In this document: piece by piece, positions 23,250 to 35,856 of the stretch
How positions within the stretch are numbered: the stretch's first letter is position 1
Layout of the letters: every line of letters starts with the position of its first letter
From: Choristoneura fumiferana
Lineage: Eukaryota; Arthropoda; Insecta; Lepidoptera; Tortricidae
DNA: 64,000 nucleotides
NCBI RefSeq assembly: GCF_025370935.1
Contig: NC_133472.1
Location: forward strand, 30,232,922 to 30,296,921
Direction: 5' to 3'
Position numbers and translations under genes: made by a program
The notes under the pieces: model-generated
Seen by the model: the letters and a program-made list of their open reading frames with translations, nothing else
Told to the model about the DNA's origin: nothing
Database searches by the model: none

Positions 23250-24196
23250 TACAATTTAGCTATACCGTGCATGTGGTTTTTCTTATTCCCGATAATTTCA
23301 GTGTGCCTCTCGTAAACCTAAATAACCACACGGACGAACTGTAAATAGAAACTGCGCATATTTCTCAGAGATGTAAAACTCGTTGACTTTTAACGAATAC
23401 AATAGAGGAAGGGCATGAAGGGTTATCGTCATTCTAAGAATTAATTTTACTCAATGTCAAGTGAACCAATTCTAAATTATAGGGAACACGGGCACAGTTA
23501 AAAATATCTTTTTGAGGCAGGTTTCGCCCGTGACCCGCGGCGGGAATCGTATTGGCGTCAATCTTTTTAATCCTGGCCGTTTGCCAAACTAGTCAGTGCT
23601 GTAACAATTCAACAATCCTGATATCCGCGTGTACGTATTCAGTATCAGAATCAGACAATAAAAAATCCTCACAAGTCAATATAAAGCATGTGAGCATGTT
23701 TTCCGCGCAGTAAGCAGTTTTACGTCTTAAAAATTACGTAGGTAATTAATAAATTCCATCTTCAGTCAAGCTACTTCATGCAACTAAGTGCGAAGTAACT
23801 TTGGCCATTAAATTATGAATGAAAATCTCTCGTGAAGTTAGCCACAAGCGGATTCCTCGTATGTATACGCAGTGCGGGGAGTGAAACAGCGAATTGCGTA
23901 TTGCGGTACCAAAATAAACTAAGAACTGAAACGTAATTGTCGAAGTGACCAATCCTCTATCATATTACTTACAGTCCGCTCGCTCCTCCCTGCCTAGTCG
24001 TGGACTCTGGCAGATAAACTAATTTTATTTTCTTAAAACCTACTCATTACTCAAACGTACGTCGATAAGGTTTTTGTGTTGATTTTGGACACAGTTATCG
24101 AATAACATTACCCAAAGGATGTTAGGGATCCATTAGTTTAGTAGTATGGGTCCCTTTAGTTTACGCCTGCCTGTCCCACCTATAAAAATGCTGCAA
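23250..24196. other. no gene seen
   Basis: AT-rich DNA after the mariner relic, probably including its 3' untranslated part. No other supported feature. Confidence 0.4.
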
Positions 24197-24700
24197 TAGT
24201 ACATTGTGTCTTAAGGGCGGTAAATAAGGAATTACGAACGAGAGTCTATTAGAAGCCCGAAGTCGAAGACTGAGAGCTTTAATGAGTCGATGTTCGTAAT
24301 TCTAGTACCGCCCGTGCGATATACAATGTTTTTCATCACATTTGCGAGTAAATTTTTATATTTCTAAACGAAAAAAAAATACAATTGTTCCAAATATTGG
24401 CGATACCTTAGGCTGCGCTCTTGGCAGCGCCGCCTTCCCCCTCCCCCTCCCGCAGTATGAGCTGCAACGTGCGTGTGCGTGTGGTCCTGCAGCAGCGCAC
24501 GCAGCAGTATCAGTCCGGGTACTGATTCATTTACCGACCTTGGGCTTCATGACAAGAAAATATGTACGCGCAATGACTCATTTACCGACCACGTTTCATT
24601 AAGGTCGAGGGTTTTATTTGGGGGGTTGCAAGCAAGGTAGCCTGCATGTTACGACACTGTTTACGAGCAAGTGTGATGAAAAATATCAAAACAAAGTTGT
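24197..24700 (+). repeat. dispersed repeat, copy 1
   Basis: Direct copy of 42552-43035. The head is itself an imperfect foldback: GGGCGGTAAATAAGGAATTA facing AATTCTAGTACCGCCC (24216-24313). It ends with GCCTGCATGTTACGACACTG. The two copies diverge in the GC-rich middle (24420-24500). Confidence 0.85.
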
Positions 24701-24950
24701 AAAAGTTATGTTCACTCACACATAGAACTAATGCACAACCAATCAATCGATCATCATGATGTTGACATATATAACAAAAAATAATTCCCACATGCTCAGA
24801 TTCTAGTCGCTGGCTTGGCAATCCTTTATGTGCTGAATTTTATAAATCGCTCATGGAAAGAGCATCGACACAATTGCTTTGTGACGATTACACAAAAAAG
24901 TGATTGAAAGATATCAAACCGTAAATTTAAAATTTAAAGCTTGTTTTCAT

Positions 24951-25124
24951 GTACCATCAGCCAAATAAGTGGTCTACCAAGTTTATAACAAGTCCCTATC
25001 AAATGAATATGTCGCTAAAGTCGAACTTTCAAGTTGACAGACACGTCTATTGGCATTATTGTTTTATGACATGCAAACGATTATCAACTTTAAGGTGGTA
25101 GACCACATATTTGGCTGATGGTAC
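24951..25124. mobile_element. short MITE, GTACCATCAGCCAAATA ends
   Basis: GTACCATCAGCCAAATAAGT at the left matches the inverse of ATATTTGGCTGATGGTAC at the right, continuing through GTGGTCTACCA; arms are about 30 bp over a 174-bp unit. No coding. Confidence 0.9.
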
Positions 25125-25129
25125 CTAAA

Positions 25130-27584
25130 TATGTTATTATTCTACTGGATGAGCTAAGGAAAAATAACTGATCTCTTTTTTACAACTTTGCATGGTCAGC
25201 GATTTATTCATGTCAAATTTGGCCCATCATAGTGATTAGTACATAACAATAATAATTATTAGTAGGTTATGGTCTGAAATCTCATTTCCTTATGTCAGAA
25301 TACTACCTCTAATTAATAATTTGAGTTTAATGGCAAACGCGTCAGTTATAGATTAGGCCGATGACGTCTTTTGTACTTACTTGATATGGCGGCTCAGTTC
25401 ATAACATGCCTGTTATCGGGTTTGTTGTACTCATCTTATTAGTATGTATAGTTTACTTCGTGATAAGTTTTTTCTACAAAAAATACTCAATAACGTTTTA
25501 TATTTGATTTTATACTCCACTACTCGGTTCTCTTCGGTATCTCTAAAACTTGTGACGGATTTTTTTTTATATACAATTACTAGAGGAAGTTTAGTTAGCA
25601 TAGTATTGATAAGTTATCTAGTACATACAATGACATGTACGCTACATTGTGTGCGCCCTTTTCCTGGTGTTCAAAGAACAGACGTTAACTCGTGAACACA
25701 ATGCTACAGATTATGCTGCTACACTGGCTTATTTAATTTTGAGACTCAATTTTTATTAAGTCCGGATACTTTTAGTAGTATGACGGCGATGAGGCACTAC
25801 CTTGCAACAGGTAATGTGTCTATTCAGATCTGTAAAGAAACCTAACTGACGCTTTTAAACGCATTTCTTCGCGGCATAAACCGCATTTTTCTGATTTTCC
25901 GTACTAAATTAACTAACGAACCTAACTCGTACGGCCGGTGCTTCCAACTTCACGGCATCCTTTAAGAACTGTCAATTTGGACTAATCCGGCAGATTAGAA
26001 GTGTCTTTGTTTGAATTACGTTTAATTGCTTCCAGCTGTATTTTCGCACTACAGATAAACACGTTGTCAATAGCGAGTAGCGTCGTAGTAGGTTTACGCT
26101 GAAATACCTTATTAGGTTTGCATTTCTAGCGTCGTAAACAACCTTATCTCGTGGAAAAAGAGATATCTAACTGACGGCTGCAGTGAATGAACGCATCACA
26201 CCAATTAAGTCGATAAGCCCAAAGTCACGCTCGAAGCAAAACATACGCAGCATTGTATACTTGCACCATTGTATTCAACTCTGAATCTTATTTATGTTTC
26301 ACGTCCATTCACTTTCGTATGAAGAGCGGTATCAAGCGTGTATTTTAATAAACAGGGCGATAATATAATAATATTTGGAAGTTTTTAATGCAATTCGGTA
26401 GCCTTCAACGACAAATATCAAATACTTCTTCCAGTTTTATGCGGTAATTACGCAGCGGTTGCGGTTAATTTTTCCAAAAAAAAATGTTACATCCATTTTG
26501 ATGACGGCAAGTACCTGAGTTGTTCGATTATTATCGGAAGTCAATCGGATCATTGGAAAGGGTTAAAAATAAAGTTGCAAGTTTTAGACATTGTTAGTTA
26601 CTTTCAGTTGAAGCTAATAAGGATGTTAAATAATAGATACACTTAATTACTTTTTGGAATAATAATGAATAGTAGTTTCTATACTTTTCTTTAAAAAAAA
26701 CTCCTTATATTACTCATCGAATGTAAAAAATGCTTCAGTTTTTTTTTACAATTTAAAAATCAAAACGCCACTTTGAATTCTGGGAGCTACTTAGCTTCGC
26801 GCTTTTAGCTTTGCATCAACACACTGAATGCATTTTTGGCCTAAACCCCGGCTTAACAGTTTCGTAAAAAGGTCAGTGTCAATCGCTGCAAGAGCAAAGT
26901 CTCGCCGGATGGGCTTGAATGACGGCGGTTGTAAAAGTTGGCGAAAAAACGGGTGCCATTGAACCCGGCACGGCGAATGCACCGGGCCGTTAGCTTTATC
27001 CGAGGTCAGGTATCGTAATGAACTGCTGTCAATTCAACTGTCAGAGGAAATACAGCGTCGTAATTATTCAATCTGGCAGGCCAATATTTCGGCACATGAT
27101 ATTACGAATCGTTGATTTTTGTACTTCGCATTATTTAAATAGACACCAACGTCTCGTCTTTTAGCTAGCTGGCAACTTTTCACTATAAGCCTTTTGTGCT
27201 CTTGTTTGTGTGATTTTTGATTTTACAAAGTGTTGACGCACACTCTAGTTTATAGATGCTATGATGGCTAGTATACTGTGCAAGGTGTCATGCGATTTGA
27301 CGGAACGGTGCGTTTGGTGGATATTATTTACTTTATTTATTTATCTATTTACATGCAACATGACGGTTGACACCATAACGTTACATTAGATACTTAACTA
27401 AAAAACTAGGGACACGTAACTCTCACTCATACTGCTTACAATATATGCACTACAATGGTCAATAGGTATATAATTTACAATAGGTAGGTACATGTTTCAA
27501 AGATTCAGACAATTGATCAAAGATTATGTAGGTACACAAAAAATGCATCACTTATATTACGGGGTATAACGTTTAACACTTTCG
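25130..27584. other. no gene seen
   Basis: AT-rich DNA without recognisable gene. Frames at 25444-25695 and 26791-26982 carry no known motif. Confidence 0.4.
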
Positions 27585-27770
27585 TGATTTTTAATCATGG
27601 TCAAAATCGGGACTTATCACGCTAAAACACACGAGTAATATTTGCCTCGACATCTCAACTACATTACAGTGGCCGTGGTCACGAGTAGACTCAACTGTGG
27701 TAAATATTCGAGGTCGAGGTAAATATTACTCGTGTGTTTTAGCGTGATAAGTCCCGTTTGTGGTATTTTG
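27585..27770. repeat. foldback repeat with ACGGGACTTATCACG arms
   Basis: GGGACTTATCACGCTAAAAC at 27611 is mirrored by GTTTTAGCGTGATAAGTCCC near 27735; the centre has CAGTGGCCGTGGTCACGAGT. A related, one-sided copy is at 43730-43870. Confidence 0.8.
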
Positions 27771-27839
27771 ACTTATTGGGGTAGTTAATTTATTTGTATT
27801 TATTTCTATTGTATGTATTTTCACCTATTACTCAGTCAA

Positions 27840-29147
27840 TTGTGGACCGATTTTCAAAATTATTTTTTTATTCATGAGTATTCTTCTGAGGTGGTCCCAT
27901 TGTCACCAAGTCAAGATCTAATGATGGGATCCTAGGGAAATCGAGGGCAAACCTCAAAATTTATAGGCACACCTATGGTGATTTTGGCATTTTTAGCATT
28001 AAGACAAGCATTTACATTCAGAAAGTATCACTTGGTAAACTAGACCTGATGAAGAAGACCGTAGATGGCCAATGGAACTCGTCAAAGATAAGTAATGCTC
28101 GCGTGTCTATAAACGATCATGATTACTAAACCAAGAATACTAAGATAAGCGACTAAGAAGAAGCTTCAAGTTAATGATTCTTTCGACTTGATCTGATGCT
28201 GAAGCCGGAAGGTAGGCAACGGAACTCTGTTATAAAACAACGTAACTAAGCCGTGTTTGGGCTTAATGGAATCGTTGTGAAATGTTCTTTGGCAACAAAT
28301 CACTAAAAAAAATTTTTACAGAAAAATAAAACAGACTCCAAAAAAATCCATCCATCCTGATGGGTCGTGTTGAGTCACCGACTTCGAGCAAGTAGGTACC
28401 TACCTAGAAAAATATTTTCAAGGATTTTATCGTCGATTCCATTTTTTGTTATTTATTTTTTATTTTTTGGAGTCTTGTTTTACTTATTTGTAAAAAAAAA
28501 TCTTATTAATTAACAGACTAGATCGCGATTCGGGTCCGCTCACTGTTACAGAACTCATTCGGAATTTAGGACAGTGAGTCCTTGTTCCTTGTCATGCAAT
28601 CTTAGCAAAATTTCAGCTTTGTGGGGTTTCGTATCCATTGGCAAAAACGGGATCCTTATACGATCACACCGATGTCCTTTGTCCATGTGAACTCGTCCGT
28701 CCGTCTGTTAAGACCCTGTTTTCTCTGTAACACGTTAATGTATTCTGAGCGGCAAAAAATCTGGCCCACAAATGTATGCAGAATCGGTAATTTTGTATGA
28801 AGGGTGGGCCTAATTTTTTGCCGCTGAGTATATCAAGAAGTACCTAATTAATATCAAATACTCAGGTCTGCTACTTCTTGGAGCAGTGAGCAATCAAAAG
28901 ATACAGTCATTAAAGAAAATTTGCATACAAATCGTCGGGGAATCAAAACGTAAAGAGTAAGTACTTCCAGTTGTCATGAAGGTAGCTCTTCATAGGTACC
29001 AAAGTTATATTATGGCACAGCTAATAACAAAATTGAAAAAAATCTATATTTTTGGTCTGTCTAAATATGTCAGTAAATAATTTGAAATGACCCCACACTG
29101 TATATTTTATGTAGGTACTTAGGTTAGGAGCCAGGCTTTGCTCTCAC
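27840..29147. repeat. mosaic of dispersed repeats
   Basis: 27990-28490 looks like an interspersed element (GGAAGGTAGGCAACGGAACT, then CACCGACTTCGAGCAAGTAG and T-rich tail). 28600-29147 is related to 933-1441 and 39770-40200 (TCCGTCCGTCTGTTAAGACC, AAAAGATACAGTCATTAAAG). Confidence 0.55.
28740..28833. mobile_element. mini-MITE, GAGCGGCAAAAAAT ends, copy 1
   Basis: TCTGAGCGGCAAAAAATCTGGCCCAC is mirrored by GTGGGCCTAATTTTTTGCCG (split here: GAGCGGCAAAAAATCTGG / GGGCCTAATTTTTTGCCG). A second copy is at 53319-53417. Both are inserted within other repeats. Confidence 0.85.
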
Positions 29148-29825
29148 TGGATGACCAGATGGCCTAGTGGTTAGAGAACCTGACTACGAAGCTTGAGGTC
29201 CCGGGTTCGATTCCCGTGTCGGGGCAGATATTTATATGAAAAATACAAATGTTTGTTCTCGGGTCTTGGGTGTTTAATATTTATATAATTATATTTATCC
29301 GTTGCTTAGTACCCATAACACAAGCTTTGCTAAACTTACTTTGGGACTAGGTCAATGAGGGCTATCGTTTTTTGTCTCACTAGATGGCGCACTGTTGCGT
29401 GAGGTTTTTAAGTATGGCTTTCAAAGTCTGTTATTACGGGCGTGAAAGCAAAGTTTAGATTAAAATCATATTTAATACACCTTAAAACCGTACCATAAAA
29501 ATATTGAGCATGCCACAGTGTTCCATAGTCCCCGTTTTGTTCGGAAAAAAGGGAGGACAAAGGTTTCCGAAAGACACAACTGTCTCAAAACACAGACATT
29601 CATTGCCCCGGAACGCATATTTGCCATAATTAATTTCAGATATTTCAAAATATTCACAAAATTATTCTAATTATAAATAAACCCGCGTAGCTCACCCAAA
29701 AACTATGAGATTTGACATTTCGGAGACCTCACGCTACACTAGCGCCTCTAGTGGTGAATTCATACGCGATAGCCCTCATTTGTGTGAATTGTCCCGTGAT
29801 ATTTATTTATTTATTATTATTTATT
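29148..29825 (+). mobile_element. tRNA-derived SINE interrupted by a MITE
   Basis: The head (29155-29226) is tRNA-like: A box GATGGCCTAGTGGTTAGAGA, B box GGTTCGATTCCC. The body continues to GGGACTAGGTC (29353), and the tail TGTGTGAATTGTCCCGTGAT resumes at 29781 after the inserted MITE. The uninterrupted relative at 38394-38650 (minus strand) reads directly across this junction. Not a functional tRNA gene. Confidence 0.92.
29354..29780. mobile_element. MITE family AATGAGGGCTATCG, copy 2
   Basis: Perfect terminal AATGAGGGCTATCG and inverse CGATAGCCCTCATT. The interior is the inverse of 18030-18504 without that copy's extra insertion. It sits inside the SINE tail. The minus-strand frame 29472-29657 matches the frame at 18151 only because the repeats match. 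Confidence 0.9.
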
Positions 29826-29829
29826 TACT

Positions 29830-31437
29830 GGATATTCATGGATTCCTACAGATTTGGTTCGGAATGGGTACAGTGGCCTCTTTACCATATGTTTCCACTG
29901 TAACAACGAACGTGAAAAATTTACAATACCAAGGATTGATCAATGGGTACTTGGTTACCAATCCAGTAGAAAGTTACCATGCACAATGGGAAGACGAGCC
30001 GCGGGGAGGAACGGGAGCGCGCCGTCGTGGCAACCGCGCGTGCGCGCTGCGATCGATCTCCAAATACCTACCACACGCTTTTTCAATACTGTCGAAAATC
30101 TCAGACGTTAAAGCTTAATAAGTATTCGGATTTGGGTAGCGAAAATAACCACTTTATTGATGAAATACTTATACCTTTGAAATACTACCTTTTGAGAAAA
30201 CGCAGTAGTTTTTTTTTATCAATAATTATAGGTACTAAAATCAAGGGCTCATAAAGGTCGATTAATGAAAAATGATAGTTTTCAAAAAAACATTTTATAT
30301 AAATGCGTGTTAAATAAAAGAGTTTGGAAAACGATAAAACTATCGACTTTTTCATACTAATCGTACCTATTATGTTAGCTTAATTAATGAATAAAGAGGC
30401 GTACTCAAATCCAAATTCAAGGCCCTACTTGAAGAACCACTGCCAATTTTATTGTGTGTATGCATGCAGGGCCGATAATACAGAATGAAGTATCGACCCT
30501 CCTGCTGCTTTTTTGCTTCGAGTACCTACAAAGTACATTCCTTAACAAAAAAAAAACGTCAGATTGGAAATTAAAACAATATACAGCAAATATCTTTGTA
30601 ATTTGGAATTACTGCATGCATGTTTACGTCCGCCGCAAAATTTAGGCATTTATCCAATTAAACTTATAAAACCCATATTGTATTATGTACCTACGCTCTT
30701 TTTACTTCATGTCCATACATATACCTTCCGCCGCCTAACTTTGCCTAAAAGTTCATTGCCCCGACTAGTACCACAAAAACTATAAAGGTATAATTCCAAT
30801 AATTGAATAGGCACTATACCGTTAAGTGATTCGAACACAATCCGGGAGTAACGTAAAGACGTCGCATAAAAAATGTATCTCAAAAATGCGTCAAAACTGA
30901 GTATTAAGTAATGAACTTTTAGGCAGATTTATATAGCGCGTGGTATATCAAAATTCAGCGCAACGCGTTGCACAGAACACCGCTTCAGTAAGAAGGTTGT
31001 GCCGTGTGAACTCACTTTAATAGGAACTTTATCAGTGAAGTACTTTACTGATGTAACAAAAGATCACACGCGTGACAGGCGGTGTCCACCGTGATGTGCG
31101 GTTATAAGTGATCGATCAACGATGGCAATGTACCGCTACTCGCATGATATTTCTCTCGCCGTCTAAATGAGGCTTGTTGAGTACCATACCAGATCTTTCT
31201 GTCCTAACTCATACGCATAGAACTACCATAGCTCTATGCTTACGAGTTGCTAGTTAAAATGTCAACATGAGGGTAGAAAATAGTCCGAATGACACAAGCC
31301 GGCGAACTGTACGAGGTTTATTCTCTTACATCGTCTTGCCACTATCGTGTGTGAGCACGTGTTTTGTTACGTTGTTTTGTTATTTTTTTTAATTTTAGTC
31401 AACCAATTTTTAACCGATTTCTTTTGTCTGCCAACAG
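29830..31437. other. no gene seen
   Basis: AT-rich, with a GC-rich patch at 29985-30050. Overlapping frames at 29705-30254 run through the SINE/MITE boundary and are artefacts. Region ends at the acceptor of the first candidate host exon. Confidence 0.4.
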
Positions 31438-31507
31438 GTACATCTGGTTATCACCAGTGCTATCGCACTCGATGGCTATGACGAACATTTTTAAACCAAG
31501 CTGATTG
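31438..31507 (+). other. candidate internal 5' exon
   Basis: The 70-nt interval is preceded by a pyrimidine-rich acceptor (TTCTTTTGTCTGCCAACAG, ending 31437) and followed by the strong donor GTAAGT at 31508. It contains short ATG frames only; one at about 31471 reads MAMTNIFKPS then stops. It therefore looks like untranslated leader with a small upstream ORF. The next acceptor is 255 nt downstream, a small intron size common in insects. Confidence 0.6.
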
Positions 31508-31762
31508 GTAAGTTTTACGATTGCATATATAGTTTTATTCTTAGTTAAGTTAATTGGTGTGCAATAGGTATGATACTACGATGTTACTCAATTGCTCAAG
31601 CGAATTTTATCAGTGTTCTTTTGTTTAATTTGTATTGCGATGTGTGCTAAGCTGTGTCATATTATTATTTTGTGCGCGCCTTTTACGTTAAATAAATACT
31701 ATAGTGTTATTGTGTTACGCGTTAACGGGCGGTTTAATAAGGTTTTTTCTCTGTTGTTACAG

Positions 31763-31870
31763 AAACTCTTTTGAACTAGTGGTGTTTCGCACGCTGACGA
31801 ATCGGTGGTAGCCAGACCGGATGTACGGTCGCACCGCAAAAACATGGCCGACATATTTATTCCCAAAAAG
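31763..31870 (+). other. candidate internal exon carrying a start codon
   Basis: The acceptor is excellent (TTTTTTCTCTGTTGTTACAG, ending 31762) and the donor is AAG/GTAATT at 31871. The 108-nt exon has two ATGs. The one at 31821 has a weak context (CCGG before ATG); the one at 31844 has CAAAAACATGG, a strong insect start context. From 31844 the frame reads MADIFIPKK to the donor and is in phase 0. It lies 255 nt after the previous exon and 444 nt before the next. Confidence 0.6.
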
Positions 31871-32375
31871 GTAATTACTTTTATTTTGTATTTACTACCT
31901 TAATTTTACTTTATTTTTAAGATTGTTTAAACGATAAGTTTTATTTTAAGTGTTCGACTATGCGAAGTGTTTGCTATGCGATATGAATTACTTCTACGAG
32001 CAATGTTTACCTGTAATTAAACAGTACTTTCAGAATTATGAATCTTCACTACATAACTTAATTTCCTTCCTATGACTTCCAAAAAGTACTGATGAAAATG
32101 TTTCTGAAATAAGACAATACAAATGATAATTTTCTCTCCGTAAGCCGGTCCTTGTTTATTCTTTACCCTCGAATCGACTGGACCGCTAAAAAATATCATC
32201 GCTATTTCATTTATTTCTTTCTGCTGCGATTGTATTATTTTTAGATGTAATTGCTGGCGTGAAACACAGACAAAAGCAAATTATTTGAATGGGTTTTGTA
32301 ATAAATTTCGACAGCCCCGCAACACGAGAGGCGGCGGGGAGACGCGCCGGCGCAGGCGGCCGGCGGGATGCTCAG
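31844..32375 (+). CDS. possible small-protein ORF, spliced across host exons
   Basis: If the exons are joined as proposed, the ATG at 31844 opens a frame through 31870, continues through 32315-32375 (phase 0), leaves one base, and finishes in the terminal exon at the TAA at 58398-58400. The product would be 47 residues: a short N-terminal segment (MADIFIPKK), an Arg/Gly-rich middle with a run of five Arg, and a C-terminus GPEEPVIKKLLPLIPTTW. I recognise no family. For: strong start context and an open frame across two junctions. Against: short length, low-complexity middle, upstream ATGs, and a second frame from 31821 that is also open (about 49 codons). The transcript may be non-coding. Confidence 0.3.
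32315..32375 (+). other. candidate GC-rich internal exon
   Basis: A 61-nt, strikingly GC-rich block in AT-rich surroundings is bounded by an acceptor (ATAAATTTCGACAG) and the near-consensus donor CAG/GTAGGT at 32376. It is open in the frame set by the 31844 start (PRNTRGGGETRRRRRPAGCS, then one base left over) and also in the frame set by 31821. The abrupt GC change at both splice sites supports a real exon, but GC-rich DNA has few stops, so openness is weak evidence for coding. Confidence 0.55.
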
Positions 32376-32808
32376 GTAGGTTCACGATAACCTGGATCAT
32401 TCCGTACCTTATTGACTAACAACAAAAGACATATATCAAGTAATTCTAATCCTACTATCAAATTAAATGAATCATGATCTACCGTGGAACGTTTTCAAAG
32501 AAAATTTGACAGTCCCCCTTTGCCGTCTTTGTCTGACAATAAAATGATTATGTCACTTACTTTGACAACGTTTTGGTTCTGCGATGGGTCAGGGATTAAA
32601 TGGTTCGATAATACACCATGTTCTAAAAATGAACTACAATATTTCACTTAATGGTTGGGCCAATTCGACTAAACAGCCCTGTCAAAGTATTTTATAATAG
32701 GAATTTTTGTTTGAGTATGTTTCCGAACATTGGTGGCGAAAGATCTTTACATAACGTGCTCAAATACGCCCAACTATTTGATGTTATATTCCAGAATAAT
32801 TGTATAAC

Positions 32809-34449
32809 CAGTGATCGGAATAGGTAGAGCTAATTTACCTAAAGTTCGTGGAACAGAGGCAAAAAGTGGAGATTTCCTTAGACCGAATATTTTTTTCGGG
32901 ACAATTGGTCCCGGTTTTGGACATCGTTTAATAATTAAATATATTAAAATAAATGGCGTAAACGTACTAGGAATGGTTTTTACAAATAAATAAATTAAAT
33001 AAAAATCGGCCGAGTATAATATACTTCAGTCAGTTAAGACAAGAAGTTCATTTCTAATTCGGGCGAAAGTTAAAGCTAGTAATCAAATAATTCTATAGGA
33101 AGGACTTCTTTGGTTTAATAAAAAACAAATGACATTTTTAAAACATATTTTTATTGTAAAAACAAAGTAAGAAACCCAACGTAAACTGACATCGAGCTCA
33201 ATATTAATTATGAAACTTAGTACTTACTCTATACTCCGTTTATTTTAATGTTTGAATTAACGGTCAAATTGTAACACGTTTCTTGGTATTTTGAACACAA
33301 ATGGACTAAAATTACCTACATGTACAATTATTAGCGGTATGTATCATTTCTTTATTATAGAAATTAACACAATTTTAAATAGTTTAATTTAAAGACGTGC
33401 AAATTTTACAGTTAAGTTTAAAATGTTAAAATGAATGGAGTATAAGAACGCATAAGTATAATCAGAATACTTTGTCCGTTAATGTTGAAAGTTGTCTCTT
33501 TACTCCGAATCGTCGTTACAGTATCGTCAACGGAGTATTCAGTTCGATCGCATGATTTATTTTGTTTCGAAGAATTAAAATAAATAATCATGAGTTTTTT
33601 CATATTTTCAATGTCATGATTTTTTTTTATACTTACTTAAAATCCATTTATTACATTTTTGTAAAAAACTGATTTAGATCATATTGACGAGTACTACAAA
33701 ATGATCCAAATTTCATTAAAGGCTTTATAAAGATCTAATTTATCTTTAACTGACTCATTCCACATATTTGACGAAGCAAGGATTGTTCTGAGCTGGTGTT
33801 CTTCGGAGACAGTCAAAATAAAATAGTAGCTAGAAACCCCGATCTCGACGTTTTAAGAGATATTTGTGATGATATAACAAAAGGATTGAATGTAGAAAAA
33901 CAATCATTGTCATATTACAAATACGCACCCATAACATCAATTGATGTTGAAAGGTACTTCTCCATCCAAGTATAATAATAATTGTAGATGTAGGTATTTT
34001 TAGTCCATCAATTCCGTCAATTGACCCGTCAATGCAAACCTTAAGATAAACGGAGTATAGAGTTAGTAGTAAGTTTCAAAATTAGTATTGAGCTCGATGT
34101 CAGTTTACGTTGGGTTTCGTACTTTGCTTTTACAATAAAGATATGTTTTAAAAATGTTTTTATAAAACCAAAAAAGTCCTTCCTATAGAATTATTCGGCT
34201 TCGCCCGTATTAGAAATTAACTTCTCGTCTAACTGAACTGTTGTATATTATGCTCGTCCAATTTTTATTTAATTTATTTATTTGTAAAAACCATTCCTAG
34301 CACCTTTATGTCATGTATTTTAATATATTTAAACGATGTCCCAAACCGGGACAAATTGTCCCGAAAAAAAATTTCGATCTGGAAGTATCCACTTTTCGTG
34401 TCTGTTCCACGACCTTTGTGTAAATTATCTCTACCAATTCCGATCACTG
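32809..34449. mobile_element. hAT transposon with 8-bp target duplication and long inverted repeats
   Basis: Ends begin CAGTGATCGGAAT, matching the hAT terminus pattern CAGNG. The 8-bp direct repeat TGTATAAC lies exactly outside both ends (32801-32808 and 34450-34457), the diagnostic hAT target duplication. The two arms (about 32809-33245 and 34023-34449) are inverted, imperfect copies roughly 430 bp long, unusually long for hAT. A C-terminal transposase relic is inside (33772-33975). It lies 430 bp after the 32315 exon, in the proposed last intron. Confidence 0.93.
33772..33975 (+). pseudogene. hAT transposase C-terminal dimerization-domain relic
   Basis: An open stretch of 67 codons ends YKYAPITSIDVERYFSIQV then stop. 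APITSIDVERYFS matches the hAT C-terminal dimerization signature (S-x-x-S-E-R-x-F-S type). The upstream parts, with the catalytic residues, are absent. Truncated, non-functional. Confidence 0.85.
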
Positions 34450-34459
34450 TGTATAACAG

Positions 34460-35645
34460 TACCTATATATCTTGTCTTTTTTTAAGATGAGAAAATTATA
34501 ATTGTAAACAAAATACAAAATCAATACATGCTTACAATTATAATACAATAGGTACTACATTTTTAAATTGCGAGTACTTTTTCTTCTTCAAAACGAGTAT
34601 GAGTTAGCAGCACAAAGTTTTCATCTTACAACTTGATTATATAGGCAACTAATAGCTTTCAAGTCGTGTTTATAAACATTAAACATACCTAGGTATTTTG
34701 TTATCACGAACTTATTCGTATAAGATAGGCAGGTAAGAGTAAATAGAAATTCTTGGTATATATTTCATAGATTTTTGACTTAATGATGCGAAAAGAATTT
34801 TATTTAAATGGCTTGGAATTACACTTGGATTTGCATATAAAATTTAATACACAATTGATTCAAAGATTTACTAAAATGATTACCTATGTGTTCAATGAAA
34901 ATAATTTTGTTACCATTTTACAAAGCAGAATTAAATAATTTATTTATTTTCTAGATTTTTCCCGCGACGTCATACGCAAACGCAATATAGTAAAACTCAC
35001 CTATGCCCCTTTCGGGGAATATGTAAAAAAAAGTAAAAATTTATATTGTTAGCTATCAATTTTGCGATTCCAAATTTTCATCCCATTTTTTAAATCCTTT
35101 AGGGATTGATTTCAAAAACAATGTAAGGCATTTAAGATCTCTATAGCTACAATTTAAACGCATTTCTACCATTTTGGGGATGATATCGAAATATTTTATG
35201 TATGAATCTGCTTGAAAAATTATTAGGCTTGCAATTTTTTTACGAGTAGGTAACTACTCCTTTCTAAATGAAAATTAAACGCTTTTCTCTACGAGTATGT
35301 ATTTCCGACTTTATTTTTTTAACAGATTTACAGGTGATTGTTATGTTCTAATTCTAATTTCCTTAGGTTGTGTTTTACATCATTTGTTAATAGGTATACT
35401 GCGTTTCTCCATGTTATTTAATTTGATTTAGATTATGCGGTTAAGTGACTTAATATTGTGGTTTGTGAGTATGTAAACCATATTTAACGAAGTCGAATCG
35501 AAAATTTCGAAAATTGTTTGCTCGTGTTAAGTTTTCTTAAAAATATGTCAGATGAACACTGAACGATAAACATAAATTTGAATAATGTGAACTTTCAGTA
35601 GTATAAATACTTTTAATGTATCTAGATAAAAACAAATGAAATTAA
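34460..35645. other. no gene seen
   Basis: AT-rich intron-like DNA. A degraded Helitron-like piece (TTTTTCCCGCGACGTCATAC) is near 34955-35110. Confidence 0.4.
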
Positions 35646-35649
35646 CAGC

Positions 35650-35777
35650 AGGGCTACTACGAAACTCGAAACTCGAAGTTCGTATCGTACCGTCCCTCTC
35701 ACTCTCGTATTAAATAGTATAAGTGTCAAAAGGAACGCACGACACGAACTTCGAGTTTCAAGTTTCGTAGTAGCCCT
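35650..35777. mobile_element. short foldback MITE, AGGGCTACTACGAAACTCG ends
   Basis: AGGGCTACTACGAAACTCGA and its inverse TTTCGTAGTAGCCCT; arms of about 45 bp include GAACTTCGAGTTT. Non-coding. Confidence 0.9.
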
Positions 35778-35856
35778 TAACATAAAAAATTACTTTCAGT
35801 TGTATTTTTAGTGTTCATTTGTTTTCGATATATCGGTTCGACTATGTTAGTCATAG

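Noticed and set aside
29155..29226. tRNA-like A and B boxes
   Set aside because: The sequence continues into a SINE body shared with 38394-38650; not a stand-alone tRNA gene.
18151..29657. Similar frames at 18151-18414 (+) and 29472-29657 (-), which looked like a conserved small protein
   Set aside because: They are parts of two copies of one MITE with inverted ends, and the downstream parts of the frames differ.
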